From: Pachypanchax playfairii | Taxonomy: Eukaryota > Chordata > Actinopteri > Cyprinodontiformes > Aplocheilidae | Assembly (NCBI GenBank): GCA_006937955.1 | Contig: SSNP01000001.1 | Coordinates: 12,160,015 to 12,224,014 of the forward strand | DNA: 64,000 nt | Reading direction: 5' to 3' | In this document: piece after piece, positions 35,933 through 48,644 of the stretch | Layout: each line of letters starts with the position of its first letter | Numbering within the stretch: the stretch's first letter is position 1 | Notes under the pieces: model-generated | The model's database searches: none | Told to the model about the DNA's origin: nothing | Seen by the model: only the letters and a program-made list of their open reading frames with translations | Translations under genes and position numbers: made by a program

Positions 35933-37793
35933 AAAGGATCAACCACAGACAGAAGATGAAGCTGAATCAAATTCATTGACTTGTCTTTCATCCATTTTTG
36001 GAATGACTTGCCAAAATGGTTTGATGAGAAAATGTGTGGTTCTTTTTATTTCTTTCTTTTAAAAATTGTTTTACCGTCTCAGTTTTAAATGGTGAGGTCA
36101 TGGAAGGGTACGTCAGTGGTCAATCTTAACTGATGCAACCAAAACTGTGGATCAGTCACAAATTTAGCCCCTTCCCATCTGTAACTATCTTACACTAAGT
36201 TCTTTTCTGTAATTACAGGTCCTCCCATATGGTTTGCTCCTTGTTTTACGCTTACAGTTCATGTGAATTGTACACATATCACTTTTCCCCCTGTCCTCTT
36301 TGTTGCCTCTCATAAAACATTTAGAGAGAACATTTCAAGCAACATTTATTATTGATGACTCAAAAAAATGTTAGTGCTCACTTCAGTAGACATTTTTTAT
36401 TTTCTCCATCAGAACATTTTCAGATAGACAGAGTTCCATTAATTTTAGATAGGATTCCAAATAAAGCCGTTCCCCGGCCGTCACTGTGGTCTATTACAAC
36501 AACACACCATAGATTCATGCTTACGAGGACCTTGAAAACAAAATTCACGCTGCAGTATCTCCGGTCAGGATCCTGCAATGCTTTGTCTTGCTTTTTCCTC
36601 AAGGTTCAGGGTTGTGGGAAAAGATTCACTCACAATGTTTTGCTTTTTCATGTTGTTTTGCTTGTGCGGAACCTTTAAGGCCGACATTCGGCAGTGCAAA
36701 TTCAGGGTAATGTGTTTGCAGATTGTGCAGTTTTGAGCAGATGGGTCAACAGAAAGCATGCGGCTCCTACAGTTGAGCAATTGTGTGTAAACGGGTTTCT
36801 GGAGCAACAGTTAAAAGGCTGCACTGTCTGAGCAACTTACTTTGCCATGCTTGTAAAAAACACACCACTTTCCTCATGCACACAGGATGCACATGGCGCT
36901 TTCTTGTTTGCCATATAAAAAAAAAACTACCTGGAATTTGCACTTTCGAACCCGAGCCCTTGGTGTCTATTTCTTTTAAACAATGATTTATTTGCATGCA
37001 ATGGAAAAATGTCAGTATTGTTATCTGCAGAGAATATGACAGTTTGTGATTCTTTCTTCTTTTTTTTTTTTCTTTTGTAATTTATTTCTTAACTGTTGTA
37101 CTCTATGGACATGTTTTATTTTTGTGGCGATCTCTTACTCATAAAAACGTCAAAAGAATTGCATGATGATAAAGAGAAGACCACAGGTACTTTGTTTTTA
37201 AATCAGCTGGATATGTGTACCTGCCCGCCCACTAATCACCAGGACATTTTCTTGTCTTGAGGGATGTTTGGTATCTAGCTCGTTATTTTTGGATCGTACT
37301 GTATTCTTTCTGCTTGATTTCACATTTCTTTATCCACTTAGTCTCGTGATCTTTTTATTACCTATATATCTAATGATATACGTCTCGATTATTAATACAT
37401 TTTCACAACGATTAAATATATTTGTGTATATAGTACTTTCAGTATGAAAGATGACTATTTTGTAATGTTTAAAAAAAGATACTACCCTAGTTTTTAATGC
37501 CCTGATATGTAAATATGAATTATATGCGTACAAGTGTACATACAAAGGCAGAGGATACCATGCCCATTTTTTTTGGTTGGTTTGTTCTTTGCATGTGTCT
37601 CTGTGTGGTAAATGATATTCTATCCTGCGCTGTGTTGTGTAATAATGTCTGACTCTCCTCACTGCTGCCTGTTGCATGCAGACGCATGGGAACTACCTGT
37701 GTATCCCTACTGGTGATGGGGGAAAATGTCAAGTCTTAAAATAGGTCTTTCTTTTTTTTTTTTCCTCTTTCTTTTTTTTTTTTTTTTTTTTTT

Positions 37794-37803
37794 NNNNNNN
37801 NNN
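37794..37803. other. Assembly gap (10 N) within poly-T
   Basis: Ten N flanked on both sides by long T runs (about 37751-37812) in the nrip1 3' UTR. The true length of the homopolymer is unknown. Confidence 1.
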
Positions 37804-37902
37804 TTTTTTTTTTATCACAGAGCCAGAAGGTTGGCTTAAAAAACAAGCAGCCCCAAAATAATGGCAGACTGAGCAAGTTGATGAAAAGAATTATGTGTGA
37901 AA

Positions 37903-37908
37903 AATAAA
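37903..37908 (+). terminator. nrip1: Polyadenylation signal AATAAA, possible nrip1 proximal site
   Basis: Canonical hexamer followed by a T-rich stretch (37919-37950). It would give a 3' UTR about 300 bases shorter than the distal site. Confidence 0.4.
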
Positions 37909-38059
37909 CTTGCATTGAATATTTTTGTGATTCTTATTTTTATTTTTCTGTTACTGGTTAACAAAGCTCTGTGAATGAGCGTGGGGCTCTAGTGGGGGAT
38001 TGACGTACAATCATAGATCTGCATTGTGCATTTAAGAGATACATTTGTAGCAGCAAAAA

Positions 38060-38108
38060 ATATAAATATATATATACAGTAAATATATATATATATATAT
38101 AAATATAA
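38060..38108. repeat. (TA)n-rich tract in the nrip1 3' UTR
   Basis: Two TA runs separated by CAGTAA, between the two polyadenylation signals. Confidence 0.8.
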
Positions 38109-38197
38109 AGATGTTTCTTTTTCATGTGAAGACCTGAAATATTGTTTCAATTTTTTATGTTTTCATTTTTGGTGTTCATTTGCACTGATATCTCAAA

Positions 38198-38203
38198 AAT
38201 AAA
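38198..38203 (+). terminator. nrip1: Polyadenylation signal AATAAA, likely nrip1 distal site
   Basis: Canonical hexamer about 2.27 kb past the stop codon. A GT/T-rich stretch follows at about 38222-38245, as expected of a downstream element. A proximal AATAAA at 37903 could give a shorter transcript. Confidence 0.55.
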
Positions 38204-38220
38204 GTACTAAAATGCATGAC

Positions 38221-41200
38221 TTAGTTCGACTCTGTTCCTGTTTTTCCACTTGGCCATCTTGAAATTAAAAAAATAAAAATTAAGTTGTGCGTTTTTTCTT
38301 TTTCGTCTTTTTTTTTTTTTAAGTACAACTCCATAAAGTACAATCATCACTGAAAAGTTAGCAGATACAAGCACAGCTAACAAAACAGATTCAGCTGCAT
38401 CAAATATTTCTTCTGTGACGCCCTGAATTCTTCAATTATAGATTCGACAGAAGAAAACACACAATGGTTTTAGTTAATGAGGTTACAACTGTCTCACCTC
38501 AGATGACGAACCAGATTTTTGGGATGGAAAAGCCGTCAGCACAAACTATGAGTTCTTTCGGTTTATGTTCCATGTTTTATAAAGGAGTTTTTGTAACGGG
38601 GATTTTGAAGTTTTAGGGAGGTTTGGTTTGTGATTATTTACAAGGCCAGAATGTTTTTTCGTAGAAATATCTATGTGCTTAAATAATACTCATTCATGTG
38701 AGTGGTCAATTTTGCAGAAAATCATAATAAACCAAAGCAACCATTAGGGAAATTGAGCTGCACCCCAACATCAGACTCTGGCCTGACATTAAAGAATATT
38801 ATTATTTTAAAAGCACATCAAAGCCAGGCGGTGTTTTCTGTAATCAGATATTGGTTTATTAAAGTGGACTGAGAGGATGTCCTGTATTTGCACCAAAACT
38901 TCTGCTCCTGACGTGGCTGCTGTTCTTCTGTGGTGCTGAGTCTTAACAAAGGCAGGAAAGACACTGAGAGGTGGGAGGACCCACGAAGGTCACCAGATGT
39001 GCTATGAAAGCCTAGTGAGGATTTTTTTTAACACTGATAAAACATTTATTTTATTTTAATTTCATAAAAGATGTCATTGTGCAGAAAATAGAGAACCATT
39101 TACTTTGCAAATGTGTCCATGTCGTGATAGTTTTCTGGAGAAAAACAGCCTCCAGAGTGAGACATCCTGGAGGTGAAGATGAGTTCAAGCTCAGCTTGTC
39201 TTAACTGGGCTTAAACGTGTGGTCCAGCGAGGGAACAGACGTTTTTTTGTCCGCTGTGCACTTTTGAAACTGCAGCACAGTTCCTCAGCGCTGACTTCCC
39301 TTTTTATTTAATCCTCCCCATGACTGACTGCACTCTCTTTAAACTCTCAGTAACCTTTCCCCTTTCTGAACTTCTCCATTTCTAGATTCTTATCACGGCT
39401 GAACCTCCAGTAACCTCTCGATTTCCTCTGATTGCTGAAGTCGCGGCAGACATAAAGGAGGGAGGCACGAGTTTAAGCAAAGGTCAAGGTGTAAAACTTG
39501 ACAGTTGGTTGTTTGTCTGTCTTCTCTCTTTGATTTCCTGACCTCAGCAGGAGGTGAAAAGGATGCAAGTGCTGCACACCAGGCCATCGTCGACTGAACT
39601 GTAGGCCAAGGATTTCAGAATGCCTCCAAAAGAGATTTCCTGGCATTACAGATGCTTATTATCTGACAAACAACTTAATGGTGGTACTTAACATGCTCAG
39701 CCAACGGTTTATCTACATGGGAACACATGAACCATTAACTACTTTTAAGCATGTCAGTTGATTTAATCGTTATGAGAGACTGGCCTGGTGGTGCCTTGTT
39801 TATTCACATGGAGGCCATACATGGGCTGTTGTATGTTGTCATGGTAATTGGTGTGAAAAACAAACTCACAGATGTTTGAACCCTGAGCACATGATTTGAC
39901 CTCAAATGTTATGCAAGTACACACACTGAAAATCACATGATTTAATGAGCATTTTATAGGCCTTGTGACCCCGTAGAACATATCAACTAAATGACAGTTT
40001 TTCTTGCACTAAGAATCTTTTTGCGTTGTATTTAGTTTCATGCTGCTGCAGCAGCTGGAAGAAACTAAACCAGGTGGAGCCTTGAGTCAGACAACAATAA
40101 AGAGGTTGAGGCAAACACCTGGGGAAACTCCTGCACTGTGAAAAGAGGTCAGGACAGTTTATTTTCCCAACCTTGTGACGGTTGTCCCACTGGGGCCTAA
40201 GCTTTTGAAGATGTACCTCTTTGTGAAGTCTTTTATTTAACCCTCGGGGTCACGGCCTTTTGCCCCACCTCCCTTATTCTGACCTGGCTCCATTTTGTTT
40301 CCGGGACAGGATCAACTGTCGGCCTGCAGCTGTGCCAACCCCCCCCCCCCCTTCACTCCCTCCTCCCACTCCTCCTGTCCCCACACTCCAACCAAACAGC
40401 ACATTCTCTCCTCTCCTGAGCGATACAGTTGAGCCATTCTTTTGTGTTAATATGACATGTGGCAGCAAGGCTTCAGTCCCTTCTTTTGTTTCATGTTTTA
40501 TAGCCTATTGACCCTCAGTGTTTCCTGTAGCCCTCTAATCTACATGCAAGGCAGTGGTAATCATTTGTATATGACAGCTGTTTGATATGCAGCTGCATTT
40601 GTTTGTACTATGTAACATCTAAAAGCCTGAAAGAAGAAGTAAATGAAACAGAAAGGAAACGATGAACTAGGTGAAGAGACATTCTGTCAGAGTTCAGGTT
40701 ATCAGAAGGATTTTAAAAAGCTTCACATGTAAACAGACCCAATGTGATGTTCATGATAGGTGAAAGTCCCTGTAGTTCACAGAGCTGGTGGACAGCTTGA
40801 GACACGGTGGCTGAAACTGAAAGAACATGGCTGATGTAAGCAGTGTCAGATAAACACAAGGGTAAATGTTTTACAAAGTGGATGGGGAAATGAGCAATGC
40901 CCTTCTTCTGTCTGCTGGTGTCTGATTATGCTGATTATCTACTCGTCAGTCTTTTCACATAGGTTCTTATTTATAGATCTGAATACTTCAATCGGTGAAG
41001 ATAATGAAAAAGCTTGCTAAAGATAAGGACTTCAGAGATGTCTTAAATCTGCTCTTGGCTTAACGCTGCTCCTTATTTTCTCATACTATTTAAATATGTT
41101 TGCTCCTATTTTGCAACTTATTCTGCTGATCAAATCAAAATCATCATATGGAAATGTATGTTCCACAGATTTCCTGTGAACTATAACTCTGTGGTTGATC

Positions 41201-41968
41201 TGCAGGGTCATGAACTTCCCAAGTAACGATTTCTCAAAATCCCCTGCTGAATGAGAAAGGGCAGATTGGTGTCAACCAGTCTGGTGAGGACCAGATTGAG
41301 ACACGAACTTTGTGCTTTGGCCTAGTTAGAATGATGTATGTTAATTAGGTGACATTTGTGCTTGATGTTCCATTCAAAGTAGATTTAAACAGGCGTTTAG
41401 ATGGAATACAGTCCACATATGTGTCATGCAACTATTGTCAGCACATTTTGTAAATAACTTGTCCTTTTTAGCCATGACATAAATAATGAATTTAGAATAA
41501 TAAAGTCTCTTCACCACAATAAACTCAACAGCTTTTATTTAGATGAAATGATCCAAAGTATTTTTCAATAAATGAGCATTTTCAGGGTTTAAAACCAAAT
41601 AGCAATCAAAGTTAGTCCCAGCAGACTTTACATTTAATACTTATTAGCAAATGTTAGCATGGTCTTTATACGCTTACATTATTTTACACTGGTAAAACTG
41701 GTTAGTAAAGCTATTGTGTGTAAAAGTAAAGTGTATTTATCAGCTCCATGTTCATTCAGTAGGTGATGAAAATAAAACAAACTTACACTCGTGGCACCTT
41801 TGGGCTGCAAGACGGAACACAGCATGTTACTTCTTAACAAAAACACACTTTTACTAATCATTAGTTTTTCTGTTCAGGCTGGAAACGTAACAGCAGCAAC
41901 TCCGAAAATTAAACAATCATTCGAGTTTATATCTGCAGAACTGTCAGTAGGGAACATTGTGTGTGTGG
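38221..41968. other. Intergenic DNA between nrip1 and usp25, left part
   Basis: No gene recognised. A poly-C run is at 40340-40351. Otherwise AT-rich unremarkable sequence. Confidence 0.55.
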
Positions 41969-42549
41969 CTAAGGTCTAATGTTTTTTTCTGAGGTATCTG
42001 TTGAATATTTTAGCTCCACAGGTGTTCTTACCTTCATAGTGGGTGTGAAAACAGGTCAACAACTTCTCTTTCAGTTTTAATCTCTCAAACTACGCAGGTG
42101 GTGATAACACCCGAGTTCTCCCGAGTCCGAACGGCCTGTATCTGTTTCATCACAACTCCTTTGTTTGTTAGTATTCATCAGCTCCCGCAGTTGAAACCAC
42201 GCCTAGCATGCTGCTGGCTAAAAGCTGCTAGAATAAGACGTAGCAAACAGGAAGTGAGAACGTCTGATGTTATCATGCGCATCGGGGCAGGAAACAGTAT
42301 ACCTTGCTCTCATAGGCTAGTTTGTTAGCCAATCAGAGTCCAGCAAATCTGAATAATGAATATAAACAAGCTGCTGCTTGAGGCCTGACGGAACAAGCCG
42401 GAACCACCCGAATTTTAATCCAGACAGATTGAAAGGTCTGTTAATCAGTGTTTCCTGACGTTTTTTAGATATAAAATGTTTCATATTACTGGTTAATACT
42501 TAAGAAATCACCACAAAGTCCTGAAATTTGTGTGAAACGGCCTCTTTAA
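41969..42549 (-). mobile_element. Interspersed element, longer copy, probable TTAA-ended MITE
   Basis: Inverted relative to 9884-10115. On the minus strand it opens TTAAAGAGGCCGTTTCACAC at 42549. The family's other end, seen at 10107-10115, is CCTCTTTAA, so both termini carry TTAAAGAGG as an inverted repeat. The left end of this copy is degraded. It contains a CCAATCAGAG box and GC-rich stretches but no coding capacity. Confidence 0.65.
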
Positions 42550-45500
42550 TACACTGAATGCTTCAGCTGAAAACAGAACAGATGTAATCAGCTTGATTCT
42601 GCTGGTGAAGAAAGAACATCAAATAATGACTCAAACATGTAAACGGACAGTGTCAGAACTCCTTTTAATCCTACATCAGCATGCACTTATTCTACATTTT
42701 GTCTGATTGGTATAGACAGTTTCATAGTTACATAATGAAGAAAAAACTTCCTTTAAAAAATTACAGTAAGTGATTTTTTAAAAGTCAAACCAAATTATCT
42801 TCTAAACAAATCCTCTTTGATTTTGCGTTCATTGATCAGAGTGAATATGCTTCTAACTGAGAGGGATGAACTAACTGGAAGAAGTAAATGACCCTTGTTA
42901 GAAGTAAACAAAAAAAGCTGCTAAAATTCTTAAAAATAATGATCCTGTCAGGATGTCCTACATTGAGAAAGACAGGTTTTAACTGCTTCATTCTTTACAC
43001 TGTCACAAAAATCAATGCCCATAATGCGCTGCAAAGTTGAATAAAACAAAGCAAGGGAAAAGCGTGCAATCATTGCTGTTCAGAATTAAACTCATTTTAT
43101 CCACCAACACACAGTGACACACTCAGTAACCATGTTGTGATGCTGTTTCATATGTTAACGTCTATAGAGAACCAATGGCACAGCAGTTAGCTCTGAATAT
43201 TAAAGTCAGACACTAACATGTCTTTATGACACTGTCATTTCCTCTAACGGTAAAACACACCCTGTCTTATCTTTTAGCTATTTTCATATTCTTTTTAGTC
43301 TGCAGATAAAAGCTCACCCGTCACTTTTTTATGGTTCCATGCTTTCTGAAAGATAAATATCCCGTTGGTTTAAAAACAAAAGGTGATGAAAATTCTTGAA
43401 GTTTACTGTATTAAAAAGTATGAATGTGAGTTATTTATTGATGGTGATATCACTGCCGTCTCTAAACACACATTCATTATAATCCACCACGTTTTATGTC
43501 CTTGTTAACTCTATATGTCAATGAGTTTGTCTTTGAAATTCTGTGTAATTGACTTTTATCACTGAAGCATTCTCTGTTTAGATCCTTTATTTTATAAGAT
43601 TACAGGTGAGCAAGCAAGAACAAATACATTTAGATACAATTTAACAAATTAAATTAGTTTTTCTCTCGTTAAACTAACAAAATATATATTTATTTCTTGA
43701 GATGCTGAAAATGAGTTCTGACCTGTAGATGTGGGGTTCTGTGGAAGGGTTATGAATAGTTAACATCTTACCTGTTGTAGGTAACTTGTATTGGCCTCTT
43801 TGGAGAAAAATCCAGACCGGAGTGACAAGCTAATGTCTTGTTTTTGTAGGATGCTGATCGAAGTGGATCGCTGCCATAACTTCCATCTCCAAAATGTAAT
43901 TTGTGCTGATGCAGTTTTAATCATTTTTACATCAGTGTCAGTTTCTCTGTGATTGTTTCTATACAAATCTTAAGTTATTTACAAGTGCAAAAAGCAGCAG
44001 CAGTCATTAGCTGTAGCTCTTCCATTGAGGCCTTGGGACACTTCCTGGGGGAATTTTATTCTACTCAAGTACCCTGTAATACAACACTAGAGATGTTTCC
44101 AAGGTTTGTAAACATGGTTGTATAAATCAGTTTGATATTTTTACAATTAGAGACTTTTAATTAAAGAAGCAGCAACTTTGGTCTTGGCCTTAATAGAGCT
44201 TGAGTTAGCTTGTCAAATCTATTCTCTCTTTCTCCAAACTAATGCTGTTCACAAAGCAGTCCACAACATGATAGATATATATATATATATATTAATGTTT
44301 CAAAACCTTTCCACAGAAACTCACTTCAAAACAACTTGACTCACTTTGAGACAGAGACCAAAGTTTACTGTAGTTTGCAGGAAAACAAAAGCATCTTTAA
44401 ATGTTTTAGACAATGATTCCTATTTTTGTTTTTTCTTTTTTAGATTTCCAAGGAGATGAAAAGTATTTAAACATGTATTACCTAAAATACACATTAGAAC
44501 TATAACTAATAGCTCAAGAAAACAATCTTATTCATGCTTTCATAAAATATAGTATTTTTCAAATGAGGTTGTTTTTATTATTTTATTTTACTGAAGAATC
44601 AGCTCATGAAGCAAAAATACAAAGAAAGATAGAAAACATCTGACTGTCGTCTGCAACAAGTCTAGCAGCCTGGCTCTGATGGTCTGGGGTTGTGTCAGCA
44701 TTCTTGGCAAAACTCATTTCCACTTCTGTGATGGCAGAGTTTGATGAATTAAAGTGCATCAGAGATTTTAGAGATGCATACGCTGCCTTCAAGACGTCAG
44801 CTTTAACAGGAACAACCATGCATTTTCAACTAATCAGTGTAAAACCTCTTTGCACCAAGAGCATCTAGATACAAACCACAAGCAGAAACTGCATGATCTT
44901 CATCTTCATTCTCTGTGACATGAGGAGAAAGAGGATTGGGTTGGAAGTCGGGTAAAAGAGATTAGAGGTTAGGATTAGGGAACAGTTAAAGAGAGTATCT
45001 AATGTCCATTATTACCCATACCTGGATATTCTTGTTCAGGGTGGGTAGCTGGTGCTGATCTCCAACAGTCACTGAACAAGATGAAAGAAGCACCCGAACA
45101 AGTTGCCAGGCCATCATAAGTCAAGTATTATGTAACATGAAACACAATATTAGAGATCATGTGATTTCGGTGAAGATTGAGATCACTTTTCCCCCATGCA
45201 CTGCAGCTAGACCCCTCTTCATTCTGCTGCATACGATGGAATAAAAAGAGGACACAGAAACTGCCTGCAGTCCCTGTCTGTCCACAATGAAGAAACAATA
45301 ATGTTTATCTTGTATTTTTGGACCTGTTTATGACCAATTTGCAAGAAGAATATGAATCATAAAAAAATAGAGAAAATAATGTCAGTATCTTAAAAGTACA
45401 TCTCAAAACTATAAAATTTCACCGCTACATTTTTATTTATGTATTTTTGTGTAATGTGCTGCAGGCCTAAATATAATAAATGAAATCTCAATAGCCTAAA

Positions 45501-46489
45501 ACATAAACGATGATTTTAAAACACATATAATGAGATGTTTCGTCTACAGGAAACACCTGTCAATGAAAAAGTTGTGTTTAAGTCAAGTGGATATATCTAC
45601 TCTGTATTTATGTTGTACTGCTGAACTAGACAAGAGACTGTGGACTTTAAATGTGTGGGGGAAGCGATCATCATACAGCCTCCAGGCTCACTTTCAGGAT
45701 CTGTTTTGATGTCCAACAAACAGGTCTGAACTCTTTACATCAGCCCAGATTTGTTCAGATAGACTGTTTGAGGTTATATTTCTCTGAATCTCTTTAAGTT
45801 ACAGCATACTGTGTGTCTGCTCAGGGAAGACAGGTGTTTTAAAGGTCTAGTTTACAGTAATCTTCACATATTCTACTGGACAGCAAACATCTCAGCAGCA
45901 ATTCTTAAAAAGGAAACAGTCTTATTCTTCTTGTAAAGCTTTTCCTTTTGTCAATGTAACTCTGAGTCTCTAAAGGAGAATGCTGCCATCTGCTGATAAA
46001 CCAGCACACCAGGAGTTTAAACTGACACCTATTGAAGTCGATTTTTGGTTTTAGCATCAATCAACGCAATTTTTATAACAATAAAACATAAAAATATAAG
46101 CAGACAGTTTCTTCCTATTTAATAATCTTCCTTCTCCATTATTTGTGCCAAATATTTCCACTCATATTAATATTTATGTGTACTACTTTGTTGACACGGT
46201 TTTCACTACTTATAAAAACTGCTAAAACAAGAATTCCTGAACATCTAAAGAATGACCTGGTTTTTGTGCCAGAGGGTGGTTCTCTTTTATCATGGACTAC
46301 ATTAACAACATCTGAAGGATTTAAACCCACAACCTTTGGCTGTTTGAGTTCTTAGCATTTGAATAATGAGGGTAGAATTTGGTCAGCTGACTTCAGTGCT
46401 TTTATCACAAACGACAAAGGTTTGTGTTGCTGAACTAACGATACCTTTAATATTTGGTAATACTGATAACGAAAGGATGTATAGTGAAG
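42550..46489. other. Intergenic DNA between nrip1 and usp25, middle part
   Basis: AT-rich. A short (AT)n tract is at 44273-44292. No exon, RNA gene or clear transposon terminus recognised. Confidence 0.55.
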
Positions 46490-47300
46490 AAATCAAATCA
46501 AATCAAAAATCAAATCAAATATACTTTATTAAACCCCGAAGGGAAATTCAAGTGTTGTTGTAGCTCAGTTCTTTTTCAGGGAGCCATACAGAGTTCTAGC
46601 TGTGGACAGGAAGGATCTCCTGTAGAGGGTTCTAGGTGTGGACAGGAAGGATCTCCTGTAGAGGGTTCTAGGTGTGGACAGGAAGGATCTCCTGTAGTGG
46701 TCTGTGCTGCAGCGGATTATGAAGAATCTTCTGACTGAAGACACTCTGTTGTTGAGTTACTGTGTTGTGAAGAGGACGATGAGGGTTTTCCATCATGTTC
46801 TTCATCCTCCTTTAGACAATCAACTCAAGAGACTCCAGTTCAGTCTCCAGGACAGAATCAGTCCTCCTTCTCCATCTGTTCAGCCTCTTCATGTCACTTG
46901 CTCTGATGCTGCTTCCCCAACAGGTGACTGCAGATGTGATCAGCTGACAAACTCTTCTTCTTTTGACGCTCCTCTTCAAATCTCTGTCTGCTCTTATTGT
47001 TTGAAAGCCAGACAGAGACACGCTGGAGTCCAGGATATGTTCCTTTAGCCATGTCTCAGTAAAACACATGATGCTGCATTCCTGATACTCTGACTGGGTC
47101 TTCAGCAGAGCTTCAAGTTCATCCATTTTGTTAGTGAGAGATCTCACATTTGTCAATATGACTGATGGAAGTGAAGGTTTAAACTTCCTCTTTCTCTCTC
47201 TTCACTTTGCTCCTGCTCTGCATCCACGTCTTCTTCTTTTCAGCTCATCAGGGATCCAGAGTTTCAATTTGAGGATTATTTCAGCCTTAGAAATGTCAGT
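46490..47300 (-). pseudogene. CR1/L2-like LINE relic, internally deleted, minus strand
   Basis: Minus-strand translation gives VILTNVRSLTNKMDELEALL and CFTETWL, typical of the apurinic-type endonuclease N-terminus. Near 46960 it switches abruptly to ITSAVTCWGSSIRASDMKRL, typical of the region after the reverse transcriptase palm. It then runs to YRRSFLSTARTLYGSLKKN and a stop at about 46570. Most of the endonuclease and the polymerase core are gone. The 3' end is a TTTATTAAACCCCGAAGGGA-type tail (read on +) next to an AAATC-repeat tract (46493-46519), as in LINEs of this group. Clade assignment is tentative. Confidence 0.75.
46593..46700. repeat. Three tandem 36-bp repeats inside the LINE relic
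   Basis: Units start at 46593, 46629 and 46665, each beginning GTTCTAG and containing TGTGGACAGGAAGGATCTCC. Units 2 and 3 are nearly identical. On the minus strand each unit encodes LYRRSFLST(A/P)RT, so the repeat is an in-frame triplication of the conserved C-terminal LINE segment. Not a CRISPR: there are no spacers. Confidence 0.9.
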
Positions 47301-48644
47301 TAGCTGCTCTTTCTTGTAAACAAGTCTCTTGTTGCCAAAATAAATAAATAAATAAAGTATTAGTGTCCTTCAACATGAGCTGCAAATAAACAAACATGAG
47401 CAAGAACAAAGATGGATCTTTTGTTAAAACTACTAATTGTAATCATCTTAAACATCCAAAGGTGACATTTAAACACACACACAAAAAACAGAATAACTGA
47501 ATAATATCTTTTATTTCCACACCACGTGGACAACTTCTCTCTTTTTTTTCTGTTTCAGCTCTTACAATCATCAACACAGAGTCTGTGCAGATGTGTTTTT
47601 CATGAGAAGAAAAAATCAGTGTGAATTTAAATTCATCTTATCATGTCTACAAGAAGCAATAAGTCCAATTGACATTAACTGGTCCAGATTTAAAAGCAAT
47701 TCTATACAAACAGTTCAAATATCAGTTTAATCTTATAGTAGCATAGCTAAAGGGATGGATCAGGGTAACCCAAGCTTACCCTAACTGTAGGATGGATCTA
47801 AGTGGAAAGTTTTAAGCCGAGTCTCACAGAAGAGGAGCCTGATGACAGGCTTTATATGTGTGAAGTGAAATTTTAAACTGTGTTCTGCATTTTACAGGAA
47901 GCCGGTGAAGTGAAATAAAAGTAAAACTGGAGAAATGTTATCTCTCCAAACATCAGAACTCTGGCAGCAGCATTTGGGATCAGCTGGAGGTCTTTTACAG
48001 GTAAACATAAAGTATTATGTTTTTAAAGACATTTTGCAACTTTAAGCAGCCTTTCCAAGATGTACACATGTATGATTGAAGGATGTTTTACACTTGGTAA
48101 CCTTTGTTAATAATAATTATTCAGATTTCTCAAATTAAATAAACTATTCAATGTTTTCATGTGATGTCCATTTCCAGAAGTGCTGAACCCAAATGGAGCC
48201 ACAGGACAGTTTTCCTCAGAAGAAGGTTTTTGAAATGTTTTTTTCATAGATTATTTTCAATTTTAGACAGAAGTCTTTGTTATGAATCCTGCTAATAGAC
48301 ATTATTGATCTATAAATTTGGATGTTGGAGTTCAAAGTTTTGCATTATTTCATTTGACTACAGATATTCTAAAATATTTTTCATATTTTTTTTACATATA
48401 TGTTATTCAACATGCACTCTGAGAAAGATTTAATTGAAATGATTCCAGTTTTCTGTTTAAAATCAGCCTAATAGTGGACTAATAGAGTTTCACAAACGTT
48501 ATTGTTAGCGAGAGTGAAAATGAAAATTATTTTTAGTTTTGAGGGTTTTTAATCCACAATGTTATCATACTGTATTCTTTGAACAGATCTTTTCCTCCTA
48601 AAACTGATAGATAACACACTGAAATCAGAGTTTTTAATCTGAGG
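47301..48644. other. Intergenic DNA between the LINE and Tc1 relics
   Basis: An (AAAT)n tract is at about 47338-47356. No coding or RNA feature recognised. The missing 5' half of the Tc1 element is not found here. Confidence 0.55.

Larger units (their letters stand above)
35933..38220 (+). other. nrip1: nrip1 3' untranslated region
   Basis: AT-rich sequence after the TAA stop with no further coding potential. AATAAA signals are at 37903-37908 and 38198-38203. The second lies just before a change of sequence character and is my preferred 3' end, with cleavage expected shortly after 38215. nrip1 has a long 3' UTR in other vertebrates. It contains a long poly-T tract with an assembly gap (37794-37803) and an AT-repeat at about 38060-38108. 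Confidence 0.65.

Noticed and set aside
46593..46700. Possible CRISPR-like repeat array
   Set aside because: The three units are head-to-tail with no spacers, in vertebrate DNA, and lie inside a LINE coding segment.
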